Shown: positions 14,834 through 23,425 of the stretch, one piece after another | How the letters are laid out: each line of letters begins with the position of its first letter | Position numbering within the stretch: position 1 is the first letter of the stretch | Assembly: GCF_030269125.1 (NCBI RefSeq) | Contig: NZ_BSSM01000012.1 | Span: 124,001 to 188,000, forward strand | Reading direction: 5' to 3' | DNA length: 64,000 nt | Source of the DNA: Streptomyces hygroscopicus subsp. hygroscopicus | Lineage (GTDB): Bacteria; Actinomycetota; Actinomycetes; Streptomycetales; Streptomycetaceae | The notes under the pieces: generated by a model | What the model saw: only the letters and a program-made list of their open reading frames with translations | The model's database searches: none | What the model was told of the DNA's origin: nothing | Position numbers and translations under genes: made by a program

Positions 14834-16810
14834 GTGTCAGACGTCCGTGTGATCATCCAACGCGATTCCGAGCGGGAAGAACGCGTGGTGACGACGGGCA
14901 CTACGGCCGCCGACCTCTTCGCGGGCGAGCGCTCGATCATCGCCGCGCGCGTGGCCGGCGAGCTGAAGGACCTCGCCCACGAGCTGTCCGACGGCGACGA
15001 GGTCGAGGGTGTCGAGATCTCGTCCGAGGACGGCCTCAACATCCTGCGCCACTCCACCGCGCACGTCATGGCGCAGGCCGTGCAGGAGATCTTCCCCGAG
15101 GCCAAGCTGGGCATCGGCCCGCCGGTCAAGGACGGCTTCTACTACGACTTCGACGTCGAGAAGCCGTTCACGCCCGAGGATCTCAAGGCCATCGAGAAGA
15201 AGATGCAGGAGATCCAGAAGCGCGGGCAGAAGTTCGCCCGCCGGGTCGTCACCGACGACGCCGCCCGCGAGGAGCTGGCCGACGAGCCGTACAAGCTGGA
15301 GCTGATCGGCCTCAAGGGCTCCGCGTCGCACGACGACGGCGCGGACGTCGAGGTCGGCGCCGGCGAGCTGACGATCTACGACAACCTGGACGCCAAGACG
15401 GGCGAGCTGTGCTGGAAGGACCTCTGCCGCGGTCCGCACCTGCCCTCCACCCGCCTCATCCCGGCCTTCAAGCTGATGCGCAACGCGGCCGCCTACTGGC
15501 GCGGCAGCGAGAAGAACCCGATGCTCCAGCGCATCTACGGCACCGCCTGGCCCTCCAAGGACGAGCTGAAGGCGTACCTGGAGTTCCTCGCCGAGGCCGA
15601 GAAGCGCGACCACCGCAAGCTCGGTGCCGAGCTGGACCTCTTCTCCATCCCCGAGCAGATCGGCTCCGGCCTCGCCGTCTTCCACCCCAAGGGCGGCATC
15701 ATCCGCCGGACCATGGAGGACTACTCGCGGCGCCGCCACGAGGAGGAGGGGTACGAGTTCGTCTACACCCCGCACGCGACGAAGGGGAAGCTCTTCGAGA
15801 CCTCGGGCCACCTGGACTGGTACGCCGACGGCATGTACCCGCCCATGCAGCTCGACGAGGGCGTGGACTACTACCTCAAGCCCATGAACTGCCCGATGCA
15901 CAACCTGATCTTCGACGCGCGCGGCCGCTCGTACCGTGAACTGCCGCTGCGTCTCTTCGAGTTCGGGACCGTGTACCGGTACGAGAAGTCGGGCGTCGTG
16001 CACGGCCTCACCCGTGCCCGGGGCTTCACGCAGGACGACGCGCACATCTACTGCACCCGTGAGCAGATGTCCGAGGAGCTGGACAAGACGCTCACCTTCG
16101 TCCTCGGCCTGCTGCGGGACTACGGTCTGACCGACTTCTACCTGGAGCTGTCCACCAAGGACCCGGAGAAGTTCGTCGGCTCCGACGAGGTCTGGGAGGA
16201 GGCGACCGAGACCCTGCGCCAGGTCGCCGAGAAGCAGGGCCTGCCCCTGGTCCCCGACCCGGGCGGCGCCGCGTTCTACGGCCCGAAGATCTCGGTGCAG
16301 GCCAAGGACGCCATCGGCCGTACCTGGCAGATGTCGACCATCCAGCTCGACTTCAACCTGCCCGAGCGGTTCAACCTGGAGTTCACCGCCCCCGACGGCT
16401 CCAAGCAGCGTCCGGTCATGATCCACCGCGCGCTGTTCGGCTCCATCGAGCGCTTCTTCGCGGTGCTCCTGGAGCACTACGCGGGCGCGTTCCCGGCGTG
16501 GCTGGCCCCGGTGCAGGCGCTGGGCATCCCGATCGGCGACGCCCACGTCGAGTACCTGGAGAAGTTCGCGGCGGCGGCCCGCAAGCAGGGCCTGCGCGTC
16601 GAGGTGGACTCCTCCTCGGACCGCATGCAGAAGAAGATCCGCAACGCCCAGAAGCAGAAGGTGCCCTTCATGGTCATCGCGGGCGACGAGGACATGTCGA
16701 ACGGCTCGGTGTCCTTCCGCTACCGCGACGGCTCCCAGGAGAACGGCATCCCGGTCGACGAGGCCATCGCCAAGATCGCCAAGGTCGTGGCGGAGCGGGC
16801 CCAGGTCTGA
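14834..16810 (+). CDS. thrS: Threonine-tRNA ligase
   Basis: This full-length 658-residue class II synthetase charges tRNA-Thr. In order it has a TGS domain (1-60), the editing domain with HSTAHVMAQAV, and the catalytic core with LKPMNCPMHN (Zn ligand about Cys353). Motif 2 is RLFEFGTVYRYEKSG and motif 3 is PVMIHRALFGSIERF. The anticodon-binding domain runs from about residue 555 to the end. GTG 14834 is preceded by AGGAGAG at good spacing. A -10-like TACGAT at 14771-14776 gives a leader of about 50 bases, too short for a T-box. A strong hairpin follows the stop. Confidence 0.95.
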   Translation: MSDVRVIIQRDSEREERVVTTGTTAADLFAGERSIIAARVAGELKDLAHELSDGDEVEGVEISSEDGLNILRHSTAHVMAQAVQEIFPEAKLGIGPPVKDGFYYDFDVEKPFTPEDLKAIEKKMQEIQKRGQKFARRVVTDDAAREELADEPYKLELIGLKGSASHDDGADVEVGAGELTIYDNLDAKTGELCWKDLCRGPHLPSTRLIPAFKLMRNAAAYWRGSEKNPMLQRIYGTAWPSKDELKAYLEFLAEAEKRDHRKLGAELDLFSIPEQIGSGLAVFHPKGGIIRRTMEDYSRRRHEEEGYEFVYTPHATKGKLFETSGHLDWYADGMYPPMQLDEGVDYYLKPMNCPMHNLIFDARGRSYRELPLRLFEFGTVYRYEKSGVVHGLTRARGFTQDDAHIYCTREQMSEELDKTLTFVLGLLRDYGLTDFYLELSTKDPEKFVGSDEVWEEATETLRQVAEKQGLPLVPDPGGAAFYGPKISVQAKDAIGRTWQMSTIQLDFNLPERFNLEFTAPDGSKQRPVMIHRALFGSIERFFAVLLEHYAGAFPAWLAPVQALGIPIGDAHVEYLEKFAAAARKQGLRVEVDSSSDRMQKKIRNAQKQKVPFMVIAGDEDMSNGSVSFRYRDGSQENGIPVDEAIAKIAKVVAERAQV

Positions 16811-16824
16811 CCCTGGCCGAGAAT

Positions 16825-16857
16825 GGGCCCCCGGCGGACTTCCGTCCCCGGGGGCCC
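16825..16857 (+). terminator. thrS terminator
   Basis: A 10-bp GGGCCCCCGG/CCGGGGGCCC stem encloses a second small CGGA/TCCG stem. It lies 15 bases after the thrS stop codon. Confidence 0.75.
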
Positions 16858-16895
16858 TGGCCGGTGAGGGGGCCCTACGCCATATGCTGCATGGC

Positions 16896-17441
16896 ATGAC
16901 GAGTGAGCCGGAGCAGCAGATCGGCGTGGGGACGCAGGACGCGTTCCAGCGCCTGTGGACGCCTCATCGGATGGCCTACATCCAGGGCGAGAACAAGCCG
17001 AGCGGCCCGGGGGCCGACGACGGCTGTCCCTTCTGCTCGATCCCGGCCAAGTCCGACGAGGACGGGCTGATCATCCGCCGGGGCGAGCATGTCTACGCGG
17101 TCCTCAACCTGTATCCGTACAACGGCGGCCATCTGATGACCGTGCCCTACCGGCACGTGGCCGACTACACGGATCTCACCGGGCCGGAGACCGCCGAGCT
17201 GGCCGAGCTGACCAAGCAGGCGATGACCGCCCTGCGCACCGCGTCCGGGGCGCACGGCTTCAACATCGGCATGAACCAGGGAGCGGTGGCGGGCGCGGGC
17301 ATCGCCGCGCACCTGCACCAGCACGTGGTGCCCCGCTGGGGCGGCGACACCAACTTCATGCCCGTGGTCGGCCACACCAAGGTGCTCCCGCAGCTCCTTG
17401 CCGACACCCGCAAGATGCTGGCGGAGGCCTGGCCCGCGTAA
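16896..17441 (+). CDS. HIT-family hydrolase (AP4A phosphorylase-like)
   Basis: This 181-residue histidine-triad protein has the motif HLHQHVV (His139, 141, 143), which forms the nucleotide-binding active site. Cys44 and Cys47 (CPFC) probably form a zinc site with an upstream His. Related mycobacterial proteins hydrolyse or phosphorolyse diadenosine tetraphosphate; the exact substrate here is not proven. A -10-like TATGCT lies at 16883-16888, so the ATG at 16896 probably starts a leaderless mRNA. An in-frame ATG at 16884 sits inside that box and is unlikely to be used. It follows thrS, whose enzyme can make AP4A as a side product. Confidence 0.85.
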   Translation: MTSEPEQQIGVGTQDAFQRLWTPHRMAYIQGENKPSGPGADDGCPFCSIPAKSDEDGLIIRRGEHVYAVLNLYPYNGGHLMTVPYRHVADYTDLTGPETAELAELTKQAMTALRTASGAHGFNIGMNQGAVAGAGIAAHLHQHVVPRWGGDTNFMPVVGHTKVLPQLLADTRKMLAEAWPA

Positions 17442-17458
17442 GGCCGCTCGGATACGCC

Positions 17459-17490
17459 GAGGGCGCCCCCCTTCCCGGGGAGGCGCCCTC
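17459..17490. terminator. Bidirectional terminator between HIT and the minus-strand membrane protein
   Basis: GAGGGCGCC and GGCGCCCTC pair over 9 bp around a 14-base loop. It lies between convergent stop codons. Confidence 0.7.
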
Positions 17491-17507
17491 TTCGTGTCCC
17501 GGACGCG

Positions 17508-19154
17508 CTACGCGTCGTACAGGTCCGCCTTGCGCGGCGACGGGTCCTGGACCTGGCCGCTGAGGAACGACGACCGGTTGCCGAACTTCTCCGTGTCGAC
17601 GCCGTGCTCCTTGAGGACCTTGATCGCGGCCGAGTGCACGACCCGCAGCACCGGGGTGGCCGCGCGCAGCGCGTCGTCGGCCATGAAGCGGTGCCGCCAG
17701 GGCTGGTCGGCCCACGCGTGCCGCAGACCGAACGGCTCCGGCAGGCCGAGGGAGCCGCCGAGCCAGTTGAGCAGCGGCGGGTACCAGGCCAGCGGGGCGC
17801 GCACGGCGAGCCGTACGACCTCGTCGGTGGTCATCAGCGGCAGGTTGATCTTGCGGGTCTCCCAGGGCTTGAAGGTCTTGGCGACCTCCTTGGTCGGCGC
17901 CTCCGGCTTGCTCCAGAACAGCCCGTTGACCGGGCCCAGCGCATGCCCGGTGACCTCGATGCGCAGCGTCTCGTGCAGCACGGTCACCGTGATCATCATG
18001 GTGATCACCAGCTGGCCGTCCCACAGCGTCCACTGCACGCCCAGGTAGTGCCGGTCGCCCTTGCCGAACTGCTGCTTGTTGCAGATCTCCTGTATGGCGT
18101 GCGGCTTGACCTGGAAGGCCTCCACGTCGGTGCCCTCCGGCCGGGACACCGCCCCGGCCTTCTCGGCGATCGGGGTGACGATCCAGTGCTTGACCGACGG
18201 CTTGGGGAAGCCCCCGGTGTTCAGCGGGCCGCGCTCCAGCAGGGCCAGCTGGTCGTGGATCGCGCGGATGACGTCCCAGCTGCGGAACGGGTGGATCTCG
18301 CGGCCCGGTTCGGCGGACACCAGGTCCTCGGCGAGCTGCCAGGCGCCCCAGCGGGTGCCCATGCCGAGTATGCCCTTGGGGCCCGCGTAGAAGACCGAGT
18401 TGGACTGCTGCTCGGCGGTGAGCCGGGCCAGGGACTCGCGCAGCGCGTCGGCCGCGGTCTGGTTCGGGCCGCGCGGCACCGCCTCGGGCACCTTGATGCC
18501 CACGCTGCTGCCCGACAGCAGGCCGTCCCAGCGGCCCCGCAGGTCCTTGGCGGTGCGCTCGCAGATCCGCTTGGCCAGGTACCAGCCGACGACCGGCAGC
18601 ACCACGGCCGCCCGCGCGTACCACCCCCAGAAGCCGCCGAAGGGCATCTTGACCAGGAACAGCACGGCCAGCAGGCCCACGCCGAGGAACAGCGTGGTGG
18701 CCAGGGTGCCGGCCCGCTTGTCGTCGCGCTTGGCGACGAAGGAGCGCAGCTGGAAGACGAGCAGCCAGGCGATCAGCCCCGGCAGGAAGAGCACCCCGCA
18801 CAGGACCGTCACCAGCGTCAGCCGGTTGTCCCGTTCGCGGCGGATGTTGTTGGCCGCCAGACAGTGCTCGACCACGAACTGCGGCTCGGAGCCGAACGAC
18901 TGGATGAGCGGCTTGCGGCCGGCGCCGAGCATGCGGTCCACCACGGCGCGCGAGAACGCCTCGCCGAGGTTGGGCTTGAACAGCCCGATCCGGCCGGCCT
19001 TGACGGTGGACTGGTGCCACTCGTTGTCGGCTTCCTTGATCTTGTCGACCGGGCCGTCCCGGTAGGCCGCGGAGGCCAGCGCGGCCGTCGCCGCCTGCTG
19101 ACCGTCGCCGGAGACGGGCACCTGGGGCCCGTCCCACTCCGTTCCAAACGACAT
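17508..19154 (-). CDS. Large uncharacterised membrane protein, 548 aa
   Basis: I do not recognise a family. The N-terminal 110 residues are soluble and polar and begin MSFGTEWDGPQVPVSG. They include FKPNLGEAFSRAVVDRML. Three or four membrane spans follow at about 113-135, 151-170 and 180-200. A long C-terminal cytoplasmic domain (about 330 residues) contains HYLGVQWTLWDGQLVITMMI and WYPPLLNWLGG. No catalytic motif is visible. ATG 19154 has a G-rich Shine-Dalgarno sequence; ATG 19166 and longer in-frame extensions to 19259 are less likely. It lies between a HIT gene and the EF-G-like gene, with its own upstream spacer. Confidence 0.6.
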   Translation of the reverse strand: MSFGTEWDGPQVPVSGDGQQAATAALASAAYRDGPVDKIKEADNEWHQSTVKAGRIGLFKPNLGEAFSRAVVDRMLGAGRKPLIQSFGSEPQFVVEHCLAANNIRRERDNRLTLVTVLCGVLFLPGLIAWLLVFQLRSFVAKRDDKRAGTLATTLFLGVGLLAVLFLVKMPFGGFWGWYARAAVVLPVVGWYLAKRICERTAKDLRGRWDGLLSGSSVGIKVPEAVPRGPNQTAADALRESLARLTAEQQSNSVFYAGPKGILGMGTRWGAWQLAEDLVSAEPGREIHPFRSWDVIRAIHDQLALLERGPLNTGGFPKPSVKHWIVTPIAEKAGAVSRPEGTDVEAFQVKPHAIQEICNKQQFGKGDRHYLGVQWTLWDGQLVITMMITVTVLHETLRIEVTGHALGPVNGLFWSKPEAPTKEVAKTFKPWETRKINLPLMTTDEVVRLAVRAPLAWYPPLLNWLGGSLGLPEPFGLRHAWADQPWRHRFMADDALRAATPVLRVVHSAAIKVLKEHGVDTEKFGNRSSFLSGQVQDPSPRKADLYDA

Positions 19155-19343
19155 TCCCGCCCCCATCGCCGCCGGTGTCGCTCCTGCGGCCTTCCCGACT
19201 TCCCTGCTCCGCACACCTGTTGGGCCCCTCGGCCTACCGGAACCGGACGGCCGGCACACGAGGTGCCCAGGTGATCAGCGTATCCGTCACCACCGACGAC
19301 CGGAGGGCGGACGGCCGAAGCCGTCCGCCCGGAATCCGGCCGA

Positions 19344-21542
19344 TCAGCCTTCGTCCCCGGCCTGTTCGCGAATGCGTTCCGCGATCTGCGGGGGCATCGG
19401 CTCGTGGCGTGCGTACGCCCGGTCGAAGCGCGCGGTGCCGTGGGACAGCGAGCGCAGGTCGACGGCGTAGCGGCCGATCTCGAACTCGGGGACCTCGGCC
19501 CGGATCAACGTGCGGCCGGAGCCCACCTGCTCGGTGCCGAGCACCCGGCCGCGGCGGCCCGACAGATCGCTCATCACGGCGCCCACGTAGTCGTCGTTGA
19601 CCAGGACGCTCACCTCGGCCACCGGCTCCAGCAGGTGGATCCTCGCGTCCGCTGCGGCCTCGCGCAGGGCCAGCGCGCCCGCGGTCTGGAAGGCGGCGTC
19701 GGAGGAGTCCACCGAGTGCGCCTTGCCGTCGAGCAGCGTGACCCGCACGTCCACGAGCGGATGTCCGGCGGCGACGCCCCGCGCGGCCTGCGCGCGCACG
19801 CCCTTCTCCACGGACGGGATGAACTGGCGCGGCACCGCCCCGCCGACCACCTTGTCCACGAACTCGATGCCCGAGCCCCCGGGCAGCGGCTCCACCTCGA
19901 TCTCGCAGATCGCGTACTGCCCGTGCCCGCCGGACTGCTTGACGTGCCGGCCGCGCCCGGTGGCCTTGTTCGCGAACGTCTCCCGCAGGGAGACCTTGTG
20001 CGGTACGACGTCCACCTGCACGCCGTAGCGGCTGCGCAGCCGTTCCAGCGCGACGTCCGCGTGCGCCTCGCCCAGGCACCACAGCACCACCTGGTGGGTG
20101 TCCTGGTTCTGCTCCAGGCGCATCGTCGGGTCCTCGGCGACCAGCCGGGACAGACCTTGCGAGAGTTTGTCCTCGTCCGCCTTGCTGTGTGCCTGGATGG
20201 CGACCGGGAGCAGCGGGTCCGGCATCTGCCAGGGCTCCATCAGCAGCGGGTCGTCCTTGGCGGAGAGCGTGTCCCCGGTCTCGGCGCGGGACAGCTTGGC
20301 CACGCACACCAGATCGCCGGCGACGGCCTGGGTGACCGGCCGCTGCTGTTTGCCGAACGGCATGGACAGGGCGCCGATCTTCTCGTCCACGTCGTGGTCC
20401 TCGTGGCCCCGGTCGCTCAGTCCGTGCCCGGAGACGTGCACCGTCTGGTCGGGGCGCACCGTGCCGGAGAAGACGCGGACCAGGGAGATGCGGCCGACGT
20501 AGGGGTCGGACGCGGTCTTGACGACCTCGGCGGCCAGCGGTCCGGCGGTGTCGCACGGCCTCAGCTCGCGCGGCTCGCCGTCGAGGCTGGTCACACCAGG
20601 CACCGGATGCTCGAACGGCGTCGGGAAGCCGCCCGTGATCAGGTCGAGCAGCTCCACGGTGCCGAGTCCCTGCCGGGCGCCCTCGGCGGCGGGGGCGGCG
20701 GCCAGCACCGGGAAGAAGCGGCCGCGCGCGACGGCCCGCTCCAGGTCCTGGACCAGCGTCTTGACCTCGACCTGCTCGCCGCCGAGGTAGCGGTCCATCA
20801 GGGTCTCGTCCTCGCTCTCGGCGATGATCCCCTCGATGAGCCGGTTGCGGGCCTCGTCCAGGTCCGGCAGCTGGTCCGGGCCGGGTTCGGACTCCTTGCG
20901 CCCGCCGGACGAGTAGTCGAACAGCTTGCGGGTGAGCAGCCCCACCAGGCCGGTCACGGGTGCGTGCCCGTCCGGGCCCTCGGGGCCGCGCAGCGGCAGG
21001 TACAGGGGCAGGACGGCGTCCGGGTCGTCGCCGCCGAAGGCCTCGGCGCAGATCCGGGTCATCTCCTCGAAGTCCGCGCGGGCCGCCTCCAGGTGCGTGA
21101 CCACGATCGCGCGGGGCATCCCGACGGCCGCGCACTCCTCCCAGACCATGCGGGTCGAGCCGTCCACCCCGTCCGAGGCCGAGACGACGAAGAGGGCCGC
21201 GTCCGCGGCGCGCAGACCGGCCCGCAGCTCCCCGACGAAGTCCGCGTAGCCGGGGGTGTCGAGGATGTTGATCTTGATGCCGTCCCAGGCGACCGGCACC
21301 AGGGACAGCTGTACGGAGCGCTGCTGCCGGTGCTCGATCTCGTCGTAGTCCGAGACGGAGCCGCCGTCCTCCACGCGGCCCGCCCGGTTCACCGCCCCGG
21401 CGGTCAGCGCCAGGGCCTCCACCAGGGTCGTCTTGCCCGATCCGGAGGGGCCGACCAGCACCACGTTCCGTATGGACGCGGGTTGGTCGGCCGTCAGAGC
21501 CCTGCCGGCGGCCCCGGGGTGTGTCTGAGTCTTGTCGCCCAT
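19344..21542 (-). CDS. EF-G-like translational GTPase paralogue (FusA2 type)
   Basis: This 732-residue protein has the elongation factor G domain order I-V but belongs to the EF-G2-like paralogues. The P-loop GPSGSGKTTL (31-40) and the G3 motif DTPGYADF (95-102) are intact. The G4 motif NKxD is replaced by THLE (149-152), and the switch I sequence RGITI is replaced by RSVQL. Guanine recognition and GTP hydrolysis may therefore be altered. Domain IV carries KQSGGHGQYAICEIEVEPL. Canonical fusA is elsewhere in the genome. The ATG is the first residue of MGDKTQTHPG; no strong Shine-Dalgarno sequence is visible. A ribosome-rescue or specialised translocation role is possible but unproven. Confidence 0.8.
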   Translation of the reverse strand: MGDKTQTHPGAAGRALTADQPASIRNVVLVGPSGSGKTTLVEALALTAGAVNRAGRVEDGGSVSDYDEIEHRQQRSVQLSLVPVAWDGIKINILDTPGYADFVGELRAGLRAADAALFVVSASDGVDGSTRMVWEECAAVGMPRAIVVTHLEAARADFEEMTRICAEAFGGDDPDAVLPLYLPLRGPEGPDGHAPVTGLVGLLTRKLFDYSSGGRKESEPGPDQLPDLDEARNRLIEGIIAESEDETLMDRYLGGEQVEVKTLVQDLERAVARGRFFPVLAAAPAAEGARQGLGTVELLDLITGGFPTPFEHPVPGVTSLDGEPRELRPCDTAGPLAAEVVKTASDPYVGRISLVRVFSGTVRPDQTVHVSGHGLSDRGHEDHDVDEKIGALSMPFGKQQRPVTQAVAGDLVCVAKLSRAETGDTLSAKDDPLLMEPWQMPDPLLPVAIQAHSKADEDKLSQGLSRLVAEDPTMRLEQNQDTHQVVLWCLGEAHADVALERLRSRYGVQVDVVPHKVSLRETFANKATGRGRHVKQSGGHGQYAICEIEVEPLPGGSGIEFVDKVVGGAVPRQFIPSVEKGVRAQAARGVAAGHPLVDVRVTLLDGKAHSVDSSDAAFQTAGALALREAAADARIHLLEPVAEVSVLVNDDYVGAVMSDLSGRRGRVLGTEQVGSGRTLIRAEVPEFEIGRYAVDLRSLSHGTARFDRAYARHEPMPPQIAERIREQAGDEG

Positions 21543-21857
21543 GATCCTGCCTCCCGTGCACGGTGAGGTCATCGGGGCGCGGACACGCGAACCGCGTGCT
21601 GTGGCGGCTTCGGCGACGCCCGCGGTTATTCGAGCTTTCCACTCCCGTCACGTCGCGTCCATACGGAGGACCCGATCCCGCCGCCTGCACCCGCGCGGGG
21701 GCGTACGGACCGGGTCCCGGTCCGGTCCGTGCGAGCCCGGCGCACCACCTCAGCGCACGGGCCGCGGGTGCCCGCCCGCCACGGGTACGCGCGCGTGGCT
21801 ACGATGGGCCAGCCGGCGGCCATCAGGGCCGCGGCGACACCGACCGTCGGGAAGGCC

Positions 21858-22520
21858 ATGCTGAACAAGTACGCGCGTGCATTCTTCACGCGTGTCCTCA
21901 CACCGTTCGCCGCGTTTCTCATCCGGCGGGGGGTGAGCCCCGACACGGTCACGCTGATCGGCACGGCGGGCGTGGTGGCGGGCGCGCTGGTCTTCTATCC
22001 CCGGGGCGAGTTCTTCTGGGGCACGGTCGTGATCACCCTGTTCGTCTTCTCCGACCTGGTCGACGGCAACATGGCCCGCCAGCTGGGCCGCTCCAGCCGC
22101 TGGGGCGCCTTCCTGGACTCCACCCTGGACCGGGTCGCCGACGGCGCGATCTTCGGCGGCTTCGCCCTCTGGTACGCGGGCAACGGGAACGACAACGTGC
22201 TGTGCGCGGTCTCGATCTTCTGTCTGGCCAGCGGCCAGGTGGTGTCCTACACCAAGGCGCGCGGCGAGTCGATCGGGCTCCCGGTCGCCGTCAACGGACT
22301 CGTCGAGCGTGCCGAGCGGCTGGTGATCTCGCTGGTCGCGGCCGGTTTCGCGGGCCTGCACACGTTCGGCGTGCCGGGCATCCAGTGGCTGCTGCCGATC
22401 GCCCTGTGGATCGTGGCCGCGGGCAGCCTGGTCACGCTGATCCAGCGGGTCGTCACCGTGCGCCGGGAGTCCGCCGAGGCCGAGGCGGCCGCGCGGGACA
22501 CGAGCGGGGCGGCGAGGTGA
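21858..22520 (+). CDS. pgsA: Phosphatidylinositol phosphate synthase (CDP-alcohol phosphotransferase)
   Basis: This 220-residue membrane enzyme joins CDP-diacylglycerol and inositol phosphate at the cytoplasmic face. The family signature D-x2-D-G-x2-A-R-x8-G-x3-D-x3-D is complete: Asp66, Asp69, Gly70, Ala73, Arg74, Gly83, Asp87, Asp91. About six membrane spans are visible. ATG 21858 is chosen; an upstream ATG (21804) lies inside a -10-like TACGAT box and would add a polar extension. Its stop overlaps the acyltransferase start (GTGA), making the first step of a phosphatidylinositol mannoside operon. Confidence 0.85.
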   Translation: MLNKYARAFFTRVLTPFAAFLIRRGVSPDTVTLIGTAGVVAGALVFYPRGEFFWGTVVITLFVFSDLVDGNMARQLGRSSRWGAFLDSTLDRVADGAIFGGFALWYAGNGNDNVLCAVSIFCLASGQVVSYTKARGESIGLPVAVNGLVERAERLVISLVAAGFAGLHTFGVPGIQWLLPIALWIVAAGSLVTLIQRVVTVRRESAEAEAAARDTSGAAR

Positions 22521-23425
22521 GCGTCTCCGACCGGCTCAGCGACGCGCTGTACGGCGCGGGCTGGAGCACCGTCAAGAGGCTCCCGGAGCCTGTCGCGGCC
22601 CGCCTCGGGCGGAGCATCGCCGACCTCGCCTGGAAGAAGCGCGGCAAGGGCGTGCGGCGCCTGGAGGCGAACTACGCGCGCGTGGTGCCCGGCGCGAGCC
22701 CCGAACGCCTGGCCGAGCTGTCCCGCAAGGGCATGCGCTCCTACCTGCGCTACTGGATGGAGTCCTTCCGGCTGCCCGCCTGGAGCCCCGAGCGGATCAG
22801 GGCGGGCTTCGACCCCAAGGACGTACACCACCTGACCGAGGGCCTCGACGCCGGCAAGGGCGTGGTCCTCGCCCTGCCGCACCTGGCCAACTGGGACCTG
22901 GCCGGCGCCTGGGTCACCACCGAGCTGCGCACCCCGTTCACCACGGTCGCCGAACGCCTCAGGCCCGAGACGCTCTACGACCGTTTCGTCGCCTACCGCG
23001 AGGGCCTCGGCATGGAGGTGCTGCCGCACAGCGGCGGCTCCGCCTTCGGCACCCTGGCCCGGCGGCTGCGCGACGGCGGCCTGGTCTGCCTGGTCGCCGA
23101 CCGCGACCTGTCCGCCTCCGGCGTGGAGGTCGACTTCTTCGGCGAGAAGGCCCGGATGCCCGCCGGGCCCGCCCTGCTCGCCCAGCACACCGGCGCCCTG
23201 CTGCTGCCGGTCACCCTCTGGTACGACGACTCGCCCGTCATGCGGGGCCGTGTCCACCCCCCGATCGAGGTCCCCACGTCAGGCACCAGGGCCGAGAAGG
23301 CGTCTGTCATGACACAGGCCCTGGCCGACGCCTTCGCCACCGGGATCGCCGAGCACCCGGAGGACTGGCACATGCTCCAGCGGCTGTGGCTCGCCGACCT
23401 CGACCCCGCGAAGGGACCCGCGTGA
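22517..23425 (+). CDS. Phosphatidylinositol mannoside acyltransferase
   Basis: This 302-residue LpxL/HtrB-family acyltransferase has the catalytic HxxxxD motif HLANWD at His122-Asp127. In actinobacteria the enzyme in this genomic position (PatA type) acylates the mannose of PIM1 or PIM2. It has no cleavable signal and should act at the cytoplasmic membrane face. Both ends overlap neighbours by four bases (GTGA at each junction), so the three genes are tightly coupled. Assignment to PIM synthesis rests on family and operon context. Confidence 0.85.
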   Translation: MSVSDRLSDALYGAGWSTVKRLPEPVAARLGRSIADLAWKKRGKGVRRLEANYARVVPGASPERLAELSRKGMRSYLRYWMESFRLPAWSPERIRAGFDPKDVHHLTEGLDAGKGVVLALPHLANWDLAGAWVTTELRTPFTTVAERLRPETLYDRFVAYREGLGMEVLPHSGGSAFGTLARRLRDGGLVCLVADRDLSASGVEVDFFGEKARMPAGPALLAQHTGALLLPVTLWYDDSPVMRGRVHPPIEVPTSGTRAEKASVMTQALADAFATGIAEHPEDWHMLQRLWLADLDPAKGPA

